A stretch of DNA of 64,000 nucleotides from Fimbriimonadaceae bacterium (GCA_019187105.1 JABAQM010000001.1:1860001-1924000), one strand, 5' to 3'. Shown: positions 54,091-62,732, counted from the first letter of the stretch. The notes: generated by a model not told the origin, from the sequence alone. A program made the numbers and translations.

Positions 54091-54447
54091 TCAACGACAT
54101 CCTTGAGATGACCTCGCCGCAGCGCGCATCTCGTTTCGCGCGGAAGCCTCAATGCCGACCCATTCCGCCAGTTCCTGACGTTCGGGATAACGACCCTTGG
54201 CCTTGCATTCTCCATCTACAAGGAAAAGGGGGAGGTGTTCACCCTCGGGGCCCATTTCCAATATCACGAGTGGATTCGCAGTAAATGCATCGGGTTGAAA
54301 GCCCAGATTGAAGCGTTCAACCTGAACACCGCAGCTCTTTAGGAAGGCGATATCGGCGGCCAGTCTGACGAGCTTCGGGTCGACCGTTGGGCCGCAGATT
54401 CCGGTCGAACAGCACATTGCGGGATCGTAAACCTTGAGTGTTTTCAT
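54091..54447 (-). CDS. arsD: Arsenic metallochaperone ArsD
   Basis: 118 aa from the second of two consecutive ATGs. Cys12, Cys13 and Cys18 (AMCCSTGICG) match the As(III)-binding trio of ArsD, which passes arsenite to ArsA. Thioredoxin-like fold with FNLGFQPDAFTANPLVI and PLFLVDGECKAKGRYP. It starts within the arsR stop (TGATG) and ends 1 nt before arsA, so arsRDA is one operon. Confidence 0.95.
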   Translation of the reverse strand: MKTLKVYDPAMCCSTGICGPTVDPKLVRLAADIAFLKSCGVQVERFNLGFQPDAFTANPLVILEMGPEGEHLPLFLVDGECKAKGRYPERQELAEWVGIEASARNEMRAAARSSQGCR

Positions 54448-54818
54448 CATTTGTCTCCAACAAGAGCAGGCGAGCAGTCATAGGCGTTGGCCCTTGAGAG
54501 GTCATGAACGTACTCCGTGAGCCTCTCGACTGCTTCTCGGTTCACGCTGCAAATCATGAATTTGCCGTCACGCTCGGCGCTGATCAAGCCGGCTAGGCGG
54601 AGTTCGCGCAGGTGGTGAGAGATTGTTGAGTTGAATTTGTCGCTCCCGGTCATGTGGCAACACACCTCTCCGACGGTTGCCCCCTCGATTCGCCGCACCT
54701 CTCCTCGGTCGCCCACGGCGACGGGGAAACGCCTGCTGGAGAGAAACTCGAAAATGCTCAGTCGGGTGCGGTCTCCCAGTGCGCGGAACATGCTTACTCG
54801 CGGGTCCTCGATGCTCAT
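54447..54818 (-). CDS. arsR: ArsR-family repressor
   Basis: 123 aa winged-helix protein: MFRALGDRTRLSIFEFLSS, then GATVGEVCCHMTGSDKFNSTISHHLRELRLAGLIS. The Cys pair in GEVCCHM lies next to the DNA-recognition helix, the region of the arsenic sensor site in classical ArsR; a third Cys occurs near the C-terminus (YDCSP). It should repress arsRDA through the palindrome directly upstream. ATG at 54818 is chosen; longer frames run through the operator. Confidence 0.93.
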   Translation of the reverse strand: MSIEDPRVSMFRALGDRTRLSIFEFLSSRRFPVAVGDRGEVRRIEGATVGEVCCHMTGSDKFNSTISHHLRELRLAGLISAERDGKFMICSVNREAVERLTEYVHDLSRANAYDCSPALVGDK

Positions 54819-54829
54819 GACCAAGGAAT

Positions 54830-54857
54830 ACCTCAATACATCGAAATGTATTGAGGT
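54830..54857. promoter_or_regulatory. ArsR operator (perfect palindrome)
   Basis: acctcaatacat / cgaa / atgtattgaggt: perfect 12-bp inverted repeat with a 4-nt centre, 12 nt upstream of arsR and between the exporter permease stop and arsR. It overlaps the likely -10 region of arsR (TATTCC ends 6 nt before ATG). Confidence 0.85.
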
Positions 54858-54880
54858 GATTTTCAAGGACATCACCACTG

Positions 54881-57295
54881 TTAAGTGGCTCGCTCCTTCG
54901 TGGCTTTTGCCAAGTCGAGCCTGCTCAGCATTCGCAGCGCGGGGACTTGGGAGAGCAGCACGGCGGCCAGGATGGCCACGCCGGCAACCACGTAGGTACT
55001 CGTGTCGACCCGGATTGCGAACGTAAAGAGCTCCTGTTGCTCCTCAGTCTGGGCGGCTTGCCAGAACTTCTCGAGGAACCACCGCCCGAAAGGCAGGCCG
55101 AATGCAATGCCCATCAGGGCAACCAAGACGTTCTCGGTTCCGATCATGGCGCTCACCTGACGGCGGCTTACTCCAATCGTCCGCAAGGTTGCGATCTCCG
55201 ATGTCCGCTCCAGAACATTGATCGTAACCATATTGAAAATCATCGATAGTGCGAGTGCAACGCCGAAAAGCTCCATGATCCAAACGAAGGTCCGAAACAT
55301 CTCAAGCATTTGGTCAACCAGCCCACGGATCTCGGCGAGGGAGAGCACCGCTCCGGCTTCGGGCAGGTCGAGGAGGCGTCGGCGGACCTCTGGCGCATGT
55401 GATGTCGTAACGCGGAGAACGATAGCGGAAATGGCGTTTGGCGGAAGTTCCATGTCTCTTCGGAAGAGCTTCCAAGCCGACTCCCGACGCATATAGGCGA
55501 CCGTTCCCATCGCCTCCTCATTGAAGCCTGCGACACGGACGACCCGGGTACGAGGTGGCTCCTTTGCGAATTGTTCAGGCACGGATGTTTCGACCAAGCT
55601 GCCCATTTCGAGGTCTAGTCGCTTGCGAAGCGTGGGCCCAAAAATCGCGCCATCGGCGGGTAGCGAGAGACGGTCTCCTTGGCTGTCCTTCAGGGAATGC
55701 AGACCCCTCGCCGCCCCCTGTCCGGATACGAGGGCCGAGTAGGTCTTGCCCCCGTGCCGCATATCGACAGGCACTTCCAGAATCCCCTCGGCTCGAACGA
55801 CGCCGGGCCAACTGCGGACGCGATTCAAGGTTTCGGTCGTCTGAGGGCGAAGAAAGTCCAATCTGAGGTCATAGCGATATGAGCCCGAAATGAGTTCCTC
55901 GATTGCATGGCGGCTTGAATCGAGGATTCCCTTGGCCGTCATCATGAGCGCGATGCCCGCGACAATACCGAACATGGTGGAGAGCGTGCGGCGAGGTTGG
56001 CGGAAGACGTTGCGGAGAGGCACCCTCCAGAGCAGAGACACGTTCGGCAGCAGGCGGTCAAGGCGAATGGAGCGTGCCCCAAAGGTTGGCGTGAGGGGTC
56101 GCATCGCATCTGCCGGTTGAATTCGGGAGGCAAACCGGGCAGGAAAGTAGGCGCCGATGCCGCAGGTCATTACGCCAATCGCCAACCCGATAACCAGAAC
56201 ACTTGGGCGAGGAACGACTTCGAGTACCGGCACCTGGAGCATGCTCATGTAGCCGCGAGAAGTCCAGTCGGCAAGCCAGATGCCGACGATGTTGCCAACT
56301 ATTGCCGAAAGGAGACCCAGAACTAGGGATCCTGAAAGTAGGTGTCTGACGATATCTGCGCGTGAGAATCCAAGGCTCCGTAGCAGCCCGATAACGGGCC
56401 GCTGTTGATGGACCATTCTGAGCAGGAGCGTATAGACCGCAGCAGCGGCAACGCTGAGAAAGAACGCTGGGAAGAGGACAGCATAGGACTTGAAGCCGGC
56501 GACATCCTGCATGAGCATCTGATAGCTCGGTTGGTCTTGGCGCAGCACCGGTTCGTCGGGCCGGTGAGAGCTCAGGGCCGCCATCATCTCGCGACCAACC
56601 TGCCCCGCATTAGCGCGATCGGTGCAGGTCGCATGGATCTCGTTGACAAGGTCTGGCTTGCCCACGAGGGAGCCGAGCACCTCTTGCGAGACGAACATGA
56701 CGCCAAAAGTGTCGGGCATCGCCATCAGTTCGTGCTTGCTCCGGACAACGTAGAGGTACTCGGCGCTTTGGACGATGCCCACGACACGGAGCTTCACTCG
56801 GCTTGCGCCACGTACAGCTTCCACCGTGTCACCCGGTCTGAGATGATGGTGAGTGGCGAAGCTCGCTTCCAGAAGGATCTCCCTGCGAGATCCCTGTCGG
56901 AGACCCGATCCTGAGATGATCTTCAGCCTGTTGACGGCAAGCGGCCTTTCCGTGGGCATCGAGATCAGCCTTCCGATCAGCTTCATTTCACGGGACCTCC
57001 CCGGAAGTTCCAGCGCGATATCCTCGACCAATCGTGCCTCCGCGGCCTGAATGCCGTCGATCCGCAGGATCCTATCAACTACTCGCTTGGGGGCTGCATT
57101 GAACTGGATCGATACATCCTCAAACGCCAGCTCTTTGAACGAAGCGGCGTAAGATCGATCGAGGTTCACATATGCGGCGTATGCGGCATTGAAGAAGGCA
57201 ACCCCCAGCATCACCATCGCGGCGATGGCGAGATACTGCCACTTCGACTCGGCCAGGTCGCGAACGAGCTTCCGGCTTAGCATTCGCTGCGTCAC
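54881..57295 (-). CDS. FtsX-like ABC transporter permease
   Basis: 804 aa: N-terminal transmembrane helix (about 18-42), an extracytoplasmic domain, an FtsX helix block (about 270-390), a second long periplasmic region after a helix near 440-460, and a C-terminal FtsX block (about 680-795). The VHQQRPVIGLLRSLGFSRADI and VLERTSEIATLRTIGVSRRQV motifs are the conserved loops. The MacB/LolC type exports lipids, peptides or drugs using an HlyD-like adaptor. It is translated from within the stop of the ATPase gene. Confidence 0.88.
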   Translation of the reverse strand: MTQRMLSRKLVRDLAESKWQYLAIAAMVMLGVAFFNAAYAAYVNLDRSYAASFKELAFEDVSIQFNAAPKRVVDRILRIDGIQAAEARLVEDIALELPGRSREMKLIGRLISMPTERPLAVNRLKIISGSGLRQGSRREILLEASFATHHHLRPGDTVEAVRGASRVKLRVVGIVQSAEYLYVVRSKHELMAMPDTFGVMFVSQEVLGSLVGKPDLVNEIHATCTDRANAGQVGREMMAALSSHRPDEPVLRQDQPSYQMLMQDVAGFKSYAVLFPAFFLSVAAAAVYTLLLRMVHQQRPVIGLLRSLGFSRADIVRHLLSGSLVLGLLSAIVGNIVGIWLADWTSRGYMSMLQVPVLEVVPRPSVLVIGLAIGVMTCGIGAYFPARFASRIQPADAMRPLTPTFGARSIRLDRLLPNVSLLWRVPLRNVFRQPRRTLSTMFGIVAGIALMMTAKGILDSSRHAIEELISGSYRYDLRLDFLRPQTTETLNRVRSWPGVVRAEGILEVPVDMRHGGKTYSALVSGQGAARGLHSLKDSQGDRLSLPADGAIFGPTLRKRLDLEMGSLVETSVPEQFAKEPPRTRVVRVAGFNEEAMGTVAYMRRESAWKLFRRDMELPPNAISAIVLRVTTSHAPEVRRRLLDLPEAGAVLSLAEIRGLVDQMLEMFRTFVWIMELFGVALALSMIFNMVTINVLERTSEIATLRTIGVSRRQVSAMIGTENVLVALMGIAFGLPFGRWFLEKFWQAAQTEEQQELFTFAIRVDTSTYVVAGVAILAAVLLSQVPALRMLSRLDLAKATKERAT

Positions 57296-58014
57296 CAGGT
57301 CAACTCCATTGGATCGGCGGGGCGACGGTTGCGTTCGTCCGACACGATTTCGCCGCTACGCAACCGGAGGACCCGGTCGGCAATACTGGCTACGGGCGCG
57401 TTGTGCGTGACCATGAGCACGGTTTGTCCGCGCAGGTGGGTGGTTTCGTGGAGCAGTGCGAGAACACGTCGTCCGGTTTCGAAGTCGAGTTCACCGGTCG
57501 GCTCGTCGCAAAGGAGAATCGGAGCGTTTTTCACAAGAGCGCGGGCGATGGCCACTCGCTGCTGCTCCCCGCCGCTCAGTTCCGAGGGAAAGTGGTCGCC
57601 TCTCGCCAGCAGCCCGACATCTTCGAGCACATCATCTACTTGGCGCGGCGAGTGGGCTAGATCCGCCGCAAGCTGCACGTTTTCTCTTGCGGTCAGGGTC
57701 GAAACGAGATTGAAAAACTGGAACACAAAGCCGACCTTCTCTCGCCTGAATTCCGTCAGCGCTTCCTCATTGAAGGTGGAGATGTCCTCTCCGTCGATCA
57801 CCACTCGTCCGGAGGTCGGCACGTCCAAGCCGCCAATGATGTTCATGAGTGTGGTCTTCCCGCAGCCGCTAGGGCCAAGGATCACAATGAACTCTCCCGG
57901 CCAGACCTCAAGGGAGGCATCCCTGAGGGCTGGAACCGAGATGGTGCCCACCGAGTAGATTTTTGAAACATGCTCCAGCGCGAGGACGTCGCGTGGGGGA
58001 GCGGAGAGGATCAC
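57292..58014 (-). CDS. ABC transporter ATPase (LolD/MacB type)
   Basis: 240 aa. Walker A GPSGCGKTT, signature LSGGEQQRVAIARAL, Walker B ILLCDEPTGELD and the H-loop MVTHNAP are intact. The family powers FtsX-type permeases in efflux or lipoprotein release. GTG start overlapping the HlyD stop (TAGTG); its stop overlaps the permease start. Confidence 0.95.
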   Translation of the reverse strand: MILSAPPRDVLALEHVSKIYSVGTISVPALRDASLEVWPGEFIVILGPSGCGKTTLMNIIGGLDVPTSGRVVIDGEDISTFNEEALTEFRREKVGFVFQFFNLVSTLTARENVQLAADLAHSPRQVDDVLEDVGLLARGDHFPSELSGGEQQRVAIARALVKNAPILLCDEPTGELDFETGRRVLALLHETTHLRGQTVLMVTHNAPVASIADRVLRLRSGEIVSDERNRRPADPMELTW

Positions 58015-59615
58015 TACTGCACCGCCTGAACGCGGTCTCCCGGCCGTAGCTCGTCTTTTCCGGTGACGATGACGCGCTCGCCGACTCGTATTCCAGAAAC
58101 GACTTCTGTGCGATCAGGGTTCTGCATCCCGATTCCAATCTGCCGCTCGACGACGCGCCCGTCCTCGACGATCAGCACGGAGGCGCTGTCGCCGGTGAAC
58201 CGAACCGCATCCGTCGGTACGCTGGCGCACTTGCCATGGAGGTTTCGGCCCTCGATGTCAACCTCCATACCCGGTCTAAACAGGTCCGAGCTTTGCAGAA
58301 GCTCGATACGCGCTCGAACGATTCGCGTGCGGATCGCAGCATCCGGCTTGAGCTCGCCGGCAGGCATGAGGTTTTGTACTCTTGCCCGGAAGACCCTTCC
58401 TGGATAGGCAGCGGCAGTGACTACGACCTCCATGCCAGGACCGAGCTTGGGCGTGTCTTCGGTGGAGATTTCGGCTTCAATTCGAAGGTCCTTTCTGGTA
58501 GAGATGACGAGGGCGAGCGCTCCTGGCACGAGAACGCTGCCAGGCTCCACGAGAAGTCTCGTTAACGTTCCGTCCGAGGGAGCCGTAACGACGTGCTCCT
58601 GAACGGCGCGCTGAGCCCGCTTGACGGCAGCACGGGCCTGAATCACGCGGGAGGCCGCCGCAGAAACCGACTTATCAGCCACCTCGATACGGCCGGCTTC
58701 GCTCTCCACGCTACGAATTTCGGCTTCCGCGGCGGCGATAGCTGCTTGAGAGACCTCGACCTGCTCTATGCTCGGACCAGCCCGAACGAGCTGCTCCGCA
58801 GCCTCGGCCGAGTGCAGATCCGCCTGAGCCGCCTTATAGGAGGCCTCGGCTTTTTCAAGACTTGCACGAGCAATGGCATCGGCTTGGAACAAGGCTTCAG
58901 CGCGTCGATAGGATTTCTCTGCCTCTTCAAGTGCGGCTCGCGCACGCGCCGTACGCTGCACCGCTAACTTGACCTCCTCGGGACGCGCGCCGCTCAGAAG
59001 CTGCCGATGCGCCAACTCGGCCTGACGCTTCCTCGCTCTGGCTGCACTGAGGGAGGCATGGTATTGCGCGGCCACCAGATCCCTCTCCCGCTTGGCTCTC
59101 GCGACGTCGGTAATGGCCGAGCGAAGGGCCGCTTCCATTTCCTCCACGGCGAAGCGAGGCTGTTCGGCGTTGAGGCGCAAGAGAATCTGTCCCCTGCGCA
59201 CTTGTTCGCCCTCACGGATTCGCAACTCAACGACGCGTCCGCCATATTCCGATCCCAATGAGTATTCGGTGCCTCTCACCACACCCTCGGCCGTGAATGA
59301 CGTCCAAAGTTCCTCGATCCTAACGGCTTCCGTGGAAACCAGAGGTAGCGCAGTTAGCCTGCGCCATATGCCGAACGAGGCAAGCGACAATAACGTAAGC
59401 ACAGCGAGCCAACGCAGAAGTGGGTTATGTTTGTTCGGCTTCGCCCTGCGTGTGGTTGAGTCTTGAGGTGGCGCGGTCTCGATTGGAGAAGCCGCAAGAC
59501 GTGACACCATCGGCTGATCGCGAGATTTCATGTCGGGCTCCACTGGAGCGCAAGAATCTAAGAACAGTGAACCTACTTCCTGCCCGTCTTGCAAGTCGGA
59601 CTTTTCGATGTCCAT
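58014..59615 (-). CDS. HlyD-family periplasmic adaptor
   Basis: 533 aa: cytoplasmic polar N-terminus, one transmembrane helix (LLRWLAVLTLLSLASFGIW, about 75-95), a barrel-sandwich half (GGRVVELRIREGEQVRRGQILLRLNAEQ), a long Ala-rich coiled coil (about 165-320), then the lipoyl and beta-barrel parts (VVTAPSDGTLTRLLVEPG). Forms a tripartite exporter with the following ATPase and permease. ATG at 59615 is preferred (GGGAG upstream); ATG at 59531 is an alternative that keeps the membrane helix. Confidence 0.88.
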   Translation of the reverse strand: MDIEKSDLQDGQEVGSLFLDSCAPVEPDMKSRDQPMVSRLAASPIETAPPQDSTTRRAKPNKHNPLLRWLAVLTLLSLASFGIWRRLTALPLVSTEAVRIEELWTSFTAEGVVRGTEYSLGSEYGGRVVELRIREGEQVRRGQILLRLNAEQPRFAVEEMEAALRSAITDVARAKRERDLVAAQYHASLSAARARKRQAELAHRQLLSGARPEEVKLAVQRTARARAALEEAEKSYRRAEALFQADAIARASLEKAEASYKAAQADLHSAEAAEQLVRAGPSIEQVEVSQAAIAAAEAEIRSVESEAGRIEVADKSVSAAASRVIQARAAVKRAQRAVQEHVVTAPSDGTLTRLLVEPGSVLVPGALALVISTRKDLRIEAEISTEDTPKLGPGMEVVVTAAAYPGRVFRARVQNLMPAGELKPDAAIRTRIVRARIELLQSSDLFRPGMEVDIEGRNLHGKCASVPTDAVRFTGDSASVLIVEDGRVVERQIGIGMQNPDRTEVVSGIRVGERVIVTGKDELRPGDRVQAVQ

Positions 59616-59737
59616 CTTTCGTGCTCCCTGCGTCGAAGCCTCGACCCCTTCTAATTGGTCTTTCGCAACGGGAGCAACAAAGGGATGACGATGGGGCCGA
59701 AATCGCTCGGCGCATCTGGTCTTAGCGGCCCGTGCCG

Positions 59738-60073
59738 TCAATGGAACTGGCGCACTTCGACCGGCGCCCGGCACGCGGCGACGGCCTTGCGTCCCCATTC
59801 AAGGGCTTCATCCATATCGGCGGCCTCCAACACCCAGAAGCCCCCGATGTGCTCCTTCGTTTCCAAGTAAGGGCCGTCGGTGACGAGGGTTTCGCCATTG
59901 GGCTGTACCGTTAGGGATTTGGCGCCACGAGCGGAGTGCAGACCGCCGACAAAGAGTCGCACGCCGGCGGCAACCATCTCATCATTGAGGTCATCGATAT
60001 CGCGGGCCATCGCTTCGTCCTCGCCAGAAGGGTCGTAATTGTCGGGGTGGTGAATAGCAACTAAAAACTTCAT
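59738..60073 (-). CDS. YCII-family protein
   Basis: 111 aa with MKFLVAIHHPDNY at the N-terminus and SARGAKSLTVQPNGETLVTDGPYLETKEHIGGFWVLEAADMDEALEWG, the pattern of YCII/DGPF proteins linked to sigma-factor and isomerase-like functions. AAGGAG precedes the ATG. Its last 24 codons are repeated as a remnant at the left edge of the ars/ABC block. Confidence 0.9.
   Translation of the reverse strand: MKFLVAIHHPDNYDPSGEDEAMARDIDDLNDEMVAAGVRLFVGGLHSARGAKSLTVQPNGETLVTDGPYLETKEHIGGFWVLEAADMDEALEWGRKAVAACRAPVEVRQFH
59743..59813 (-). repeat. Right direct repeat (3' end of the intact YCII gene)
   Basis: 71 bp, 66 identical to 52267-52337 without gaps; longest exact run 34 bp. Same orientation, so the pair brackets arsA-arsD-arsR-permease-ATPase-HlyD. 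Confidence 0.8.
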
Positions 60074-60253
60074 GGGTTCTCCTTCTCATAGTCGAACGAG
60101 CTTGTCCAAATTCGACATTCGCTACCAACGACGGCGTTATTTTTCGATGATGACCCGCTGGCCGGCGTTGTCGGAGTTTCCGGTGACGAGCACACGGCTA
60201 ACCGCCGGGAACCTGAATGCGAGCAAGTAACCTCATGATCAGGAGGCTATTTT

Positions 60254-60916
60254 ATGAATCGACGACTGGTATGTGGCGTGGCCGGTGCCGTGCTGCTTGG
60301 CATGCAAACCGGTACCGCGTTGGCAACCGTTTTTACTGCGGACTTCGACGAGCTCGAGGAAGGGTTTCACACTACCGACCTCGTTTCGGGAGGGGTCAGG
60401 TTCTTTGACATCGATCAGGATTTGGGTGGCGGCGACAACTTCACCATCGAACGAGCCAATTCCGGAACCTTGGGTGGCTGGTTCACCGCTCCGAATGTCC
60501 TTGGATTCGGAGGCTATGTGCCTGGAGATGGTCTCGGCTTCGGACGGATGAAGAGCTTCAAATTTGACACCGCCGATCCGCTTTACGACCTTCGTTCGGC
60601 ACGACTGGACATCTGGACGTTCAATCTCCACGCTCCGGGAAACTCGATTACCCTCGAGGGTTGGCTAGGTAACGTACTTGTCGACCAGGTGGCCTGGTCC
60701 CCAGGTTCCTTCTTTGTCGACCATGCGACTCTGGTACTTCCAAGCGACGACTACGACCAGTTTCGGATCGTGTCGCGAGGGCCGATCGACCACGGCGTGG
60801 TGTTTGCTGATGTGGATAACGTGATAGTTGAGGCCAATCCGGTTCCGGAGCCGTCCACGCTTCTCGTGGTAGCCAGCGGGTTGTTAGCGGCGAATGCCGC
60901 TCGACGGAGAAGATAG
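60254..60916 (+). CDS. PEP-CTERM sorting-domain protein
   Basis: 220 aa with a signal peptide (LVCGVAGAVLLGMQTGTALA), a beta-sandwich body and the C-terminal sorting signal PVPEPSTLLVVASGLLAANAARRRR region: VPEP, a hydrophobic helix and an Arg cluster. Processed by an exosortase and displayed at the surface. AGGAGG lies 7 nt before the ATG. No exosortase gene is in this window. Confidence 0.93.
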   Translation: MNRRLVCGVAGAVLLGMQTGTALATVFTADFDELEEGFHTTDLVSGGVRFFDIDQDLGGGDNFTIERANSGTLGGWFTAPNVLGFGGYVPGDGLGFGRMKSFKFDTADPLYDLRSARLDIWTFNLHAPGNSITLEGWLGNVLVDQVAWSPGSFFVDHATLVLPSDDYDQFRIVSRGPIDHGVVFADVDNVIVEANPVPEPSTLLVVASGLLAANAARRRR

Positions 60917-61010
60917 TCGAATCGGTGCTTCCAGGTCGAAGGCGTGGTAGTTTCGGCGGCTAAAGCTGATAATTTCGAGGCGTTTATGTAGCTTGAAAGG
61001 GCGACTGACG

Positions 61011-61016
61011 TATAAT
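61011..61016 (+). promoter_or_regulatory. -10 box TATAAT, 6 nt before GTG (leaderless)
   Basis: TATAAT, tcgatc, GTG. It drives the Cys-rich protein and probably the whole metal-efflux operon that follows. Confidence 0.55.
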
Positions 61017-61022
61017 TCGATC

Positions 61023-61442
61023 GTGCGGGCCTTTTGGGGACTGCTGGCATCGACGCTCTTACTTGTCGGGCAAATTCATCTTTGCCAGGCTGTCTTTCTT
61101 TGCGCCGATGGCGATATCTGCAAGGCTTGCCCCACAAGCGAATCTGAAATCGGCGCACCCGATGAATGCTTGAGCGGCCTGCAAAGGAGCACTCTCGCCG
61201 CAGCGACAACAGACTGCACCCAATGCTGCGAACTTGCCGAATGCTCGAAGGGCCCCGAGAAGAACTTTGACAAGGCTGCGCAGCTGCAGTCCGAAGTTGT
61301 CGCCGTCATAGAGCCTGAGCTCCCACTTCCGATCGCACCGGCCCCTGTGTTCGCACCCCTGGTCCGGCGCCACAGCCTTGCATTGCCGAACGCTCCGCCC
61401 GGCACCACCGCCTCACGCGCACCTCCCGTCCATTCGGCTTAG
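61023..61442 (+). CDS. Exported Cys-rich protein at the head of a metal-efflux operon
   Basis: 139 aa from GTG 61023. The signal peptide (RAFWGLLASTLLLVGQIHLCQA) opens directly, which supports this start over TTG 60993. The mature part has Cys clusters DICKACP and DCTQCCELAECSKG, then a Pro/Ala-rich tail. Small Cys/His-rich exported proteins are common heads of CzcCBA or CusCBA operons and may bind or sense the metal. Followed by czcC-like gene 54 nt later. Confidence 0.7.
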   Translation: MRAFWGLLASTLLLVGQIHLCQAVFLCADGDICKACPTSESEIGAPDECLSGLQRSTLAAATTDCTQCCELAECSKGPEKNFDKAAQLQSEVVAVIEPELPLPIAPAPVFAPLVRRHSLALPNAPPGTTASRAPPVHSA

Positions 61443-61496
61443 ACCGTCCGTTGTCCCGTCAAAGATGGGACCCGACCGTTCTTCGCTGGAGGACAT

Positions 61497-62732
61497 TTGT
61501 ATTTAAAAACCCTTGCGATCCTTGGGACGCTATTCAATCAAAGCCCGCTGACGGCGGATGAGGCCGTTAGCCGCATGCTGCGGAGTCATCCGCGGGTGCA
61601 AGCCCTTGTGCATGATATTCGCGCGACCCAGCGCGGCCTTGCCTCTGCAAACTCCTTCGCGAACCCCGAATTGACGGTTACGCCCGGCTTCACCGCTGCC
61701 GGATCGGATGAGGAGCTACTCATTTCCCAACCGCTGGAGATCAACGGCACTCGTCGAGCTCGCGCCGGTGTCGCCAGAGCCAGAGTGGACGGCGCCCGAG
61801 AGCAAGGGAGATTGGAGGTTGCCGAGCTGATCTTCGCGACGAGGACGGCATTCAACGAGCTCTTCAAAGCATCGGAACGGCGAAGGTTGACCCAGCAGCT
61901 CATGACGACGTCTCAGGAGCTTGACCGGATAGCTGAGCGCCAAGTGGAGCTGGGGACCCGGGCCGGTACCGAGCGGAATTTGACCCGCATCGAGCTACAC
62001 CGGGCAAGCCAGCAGGCGCAGTTGGCGGAGGCGGAATGGCAGGCTGCAGCAGCGGCGCTCAATAATCTGATCGGCGCCGGGGCCGATGGGCCAATCCAAC
62101 CAAAGGCTTTGGAGTTTGTGCCTGCGCCGGTGGATGAAGCCGGGCTGGTAGCGGCCGCGCTCGAAAACCATCCCGGACCCGCGGTTCTCGCTGCGGAACG
62201 ATCGGCTTTTGACATGGAGGCCCGACTGGCGAAGGCGGAAGGTAACCCAGACATCAGCCCTCAGTTTCGAATGGAGAGCTTCACGCGCGAGCCGAGACAA
62301 GGGGGATTTGGCATCGCGATAAAGATTCCGATTATCGATTACGGCGCCAGGAGGAACCGGATCCTGCAAGCAGAGGAGTCTGCGCGAGCGCAGGAACTGC
62401 GACTGACTGCGGCCCGGAATCAAGTGCGGCTTGGCATCTCCCAGGCGGTGTTTCGCTTGCGTGCAGCAGAAACCCTGCTGCGAGAGTTCAAAGATGGGAT
62501 GATGGATGAAGCGAAGCAGCTCTTCGAGGCGACCCAGCGGGGATTCCAGCTCGGTCAGTCCACGATAACGGCGTTACTCGAAGCGCAGCGTACCTATCGC
62601 ACCGTCGAAACCGAGTATATCGATGCCCTGGTTTCGCATCATCAAGCAAAGGCGCAGCTCGACCGTGCGGTTGGAACGCTTCCGGAAGACCAACTTCCCA
62701 CCGAACTTAGAAAGAAGGAGGTACGTCGATGA
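61497..62732 (+). CDS. Outer-membrane factor of TolC/CzcC family
   Basis: 411 aa with two OEP helical repeats, each a long coiled-coil pair (ARVDGAREQGRLEVAELIFATRTAFNEL and QEQALEAQRTYRTVETEYIDAL type segments). The start is TTG after GGAGG. A cleavable signal peptide is only short (LKTLAILGTLFNQS). Exports substrate through the outer membrane together with the downstream CzcB-like adaptor; its stop overlaps the next ATG (ATGA). Confidence 0.88.
   Translation: MYLKTLAILGTLFNQSPLTADEAVSRMLRSHPRVQALVHDIRATQRGLASANSFANPELTVTPGFTAAGSDEELLISQPLEINGTRRARAGVARARVDGAREQGRLEVAELIFATRTAFNELFKASERRRLTQQLMTTSQELDRIAERQVELGTRAGTERNLTRIELHRASQQAQLAEAEWQAAAAALNNLIGAGADGPIQPKALEFVPAPVDEAGLVAAALENHPGPAVLAAERSAFDMEARLAKAEGNPDISPQFRMESFTREPRQGGFGIAIKIPIIDYGARRNRILQAEESARAQELRLTAARNQVRLGISQAVFRLRAAETLLREFKDGMMDEAKQLFEATQRGFQLGQSTITALLEAQRTYRTVETEYIDALVSHHQAKAQLDRAVGTLPEDQLPTELRKKEVRR

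Noticed and set aside
52267-59813. Transposon or IS element
   Set aside because: No transposase or integrase gene and no terminal inverted repeats; the repeats are gene fragments that differ at 5 positions, so a fresh target-site duplication is unlikely.
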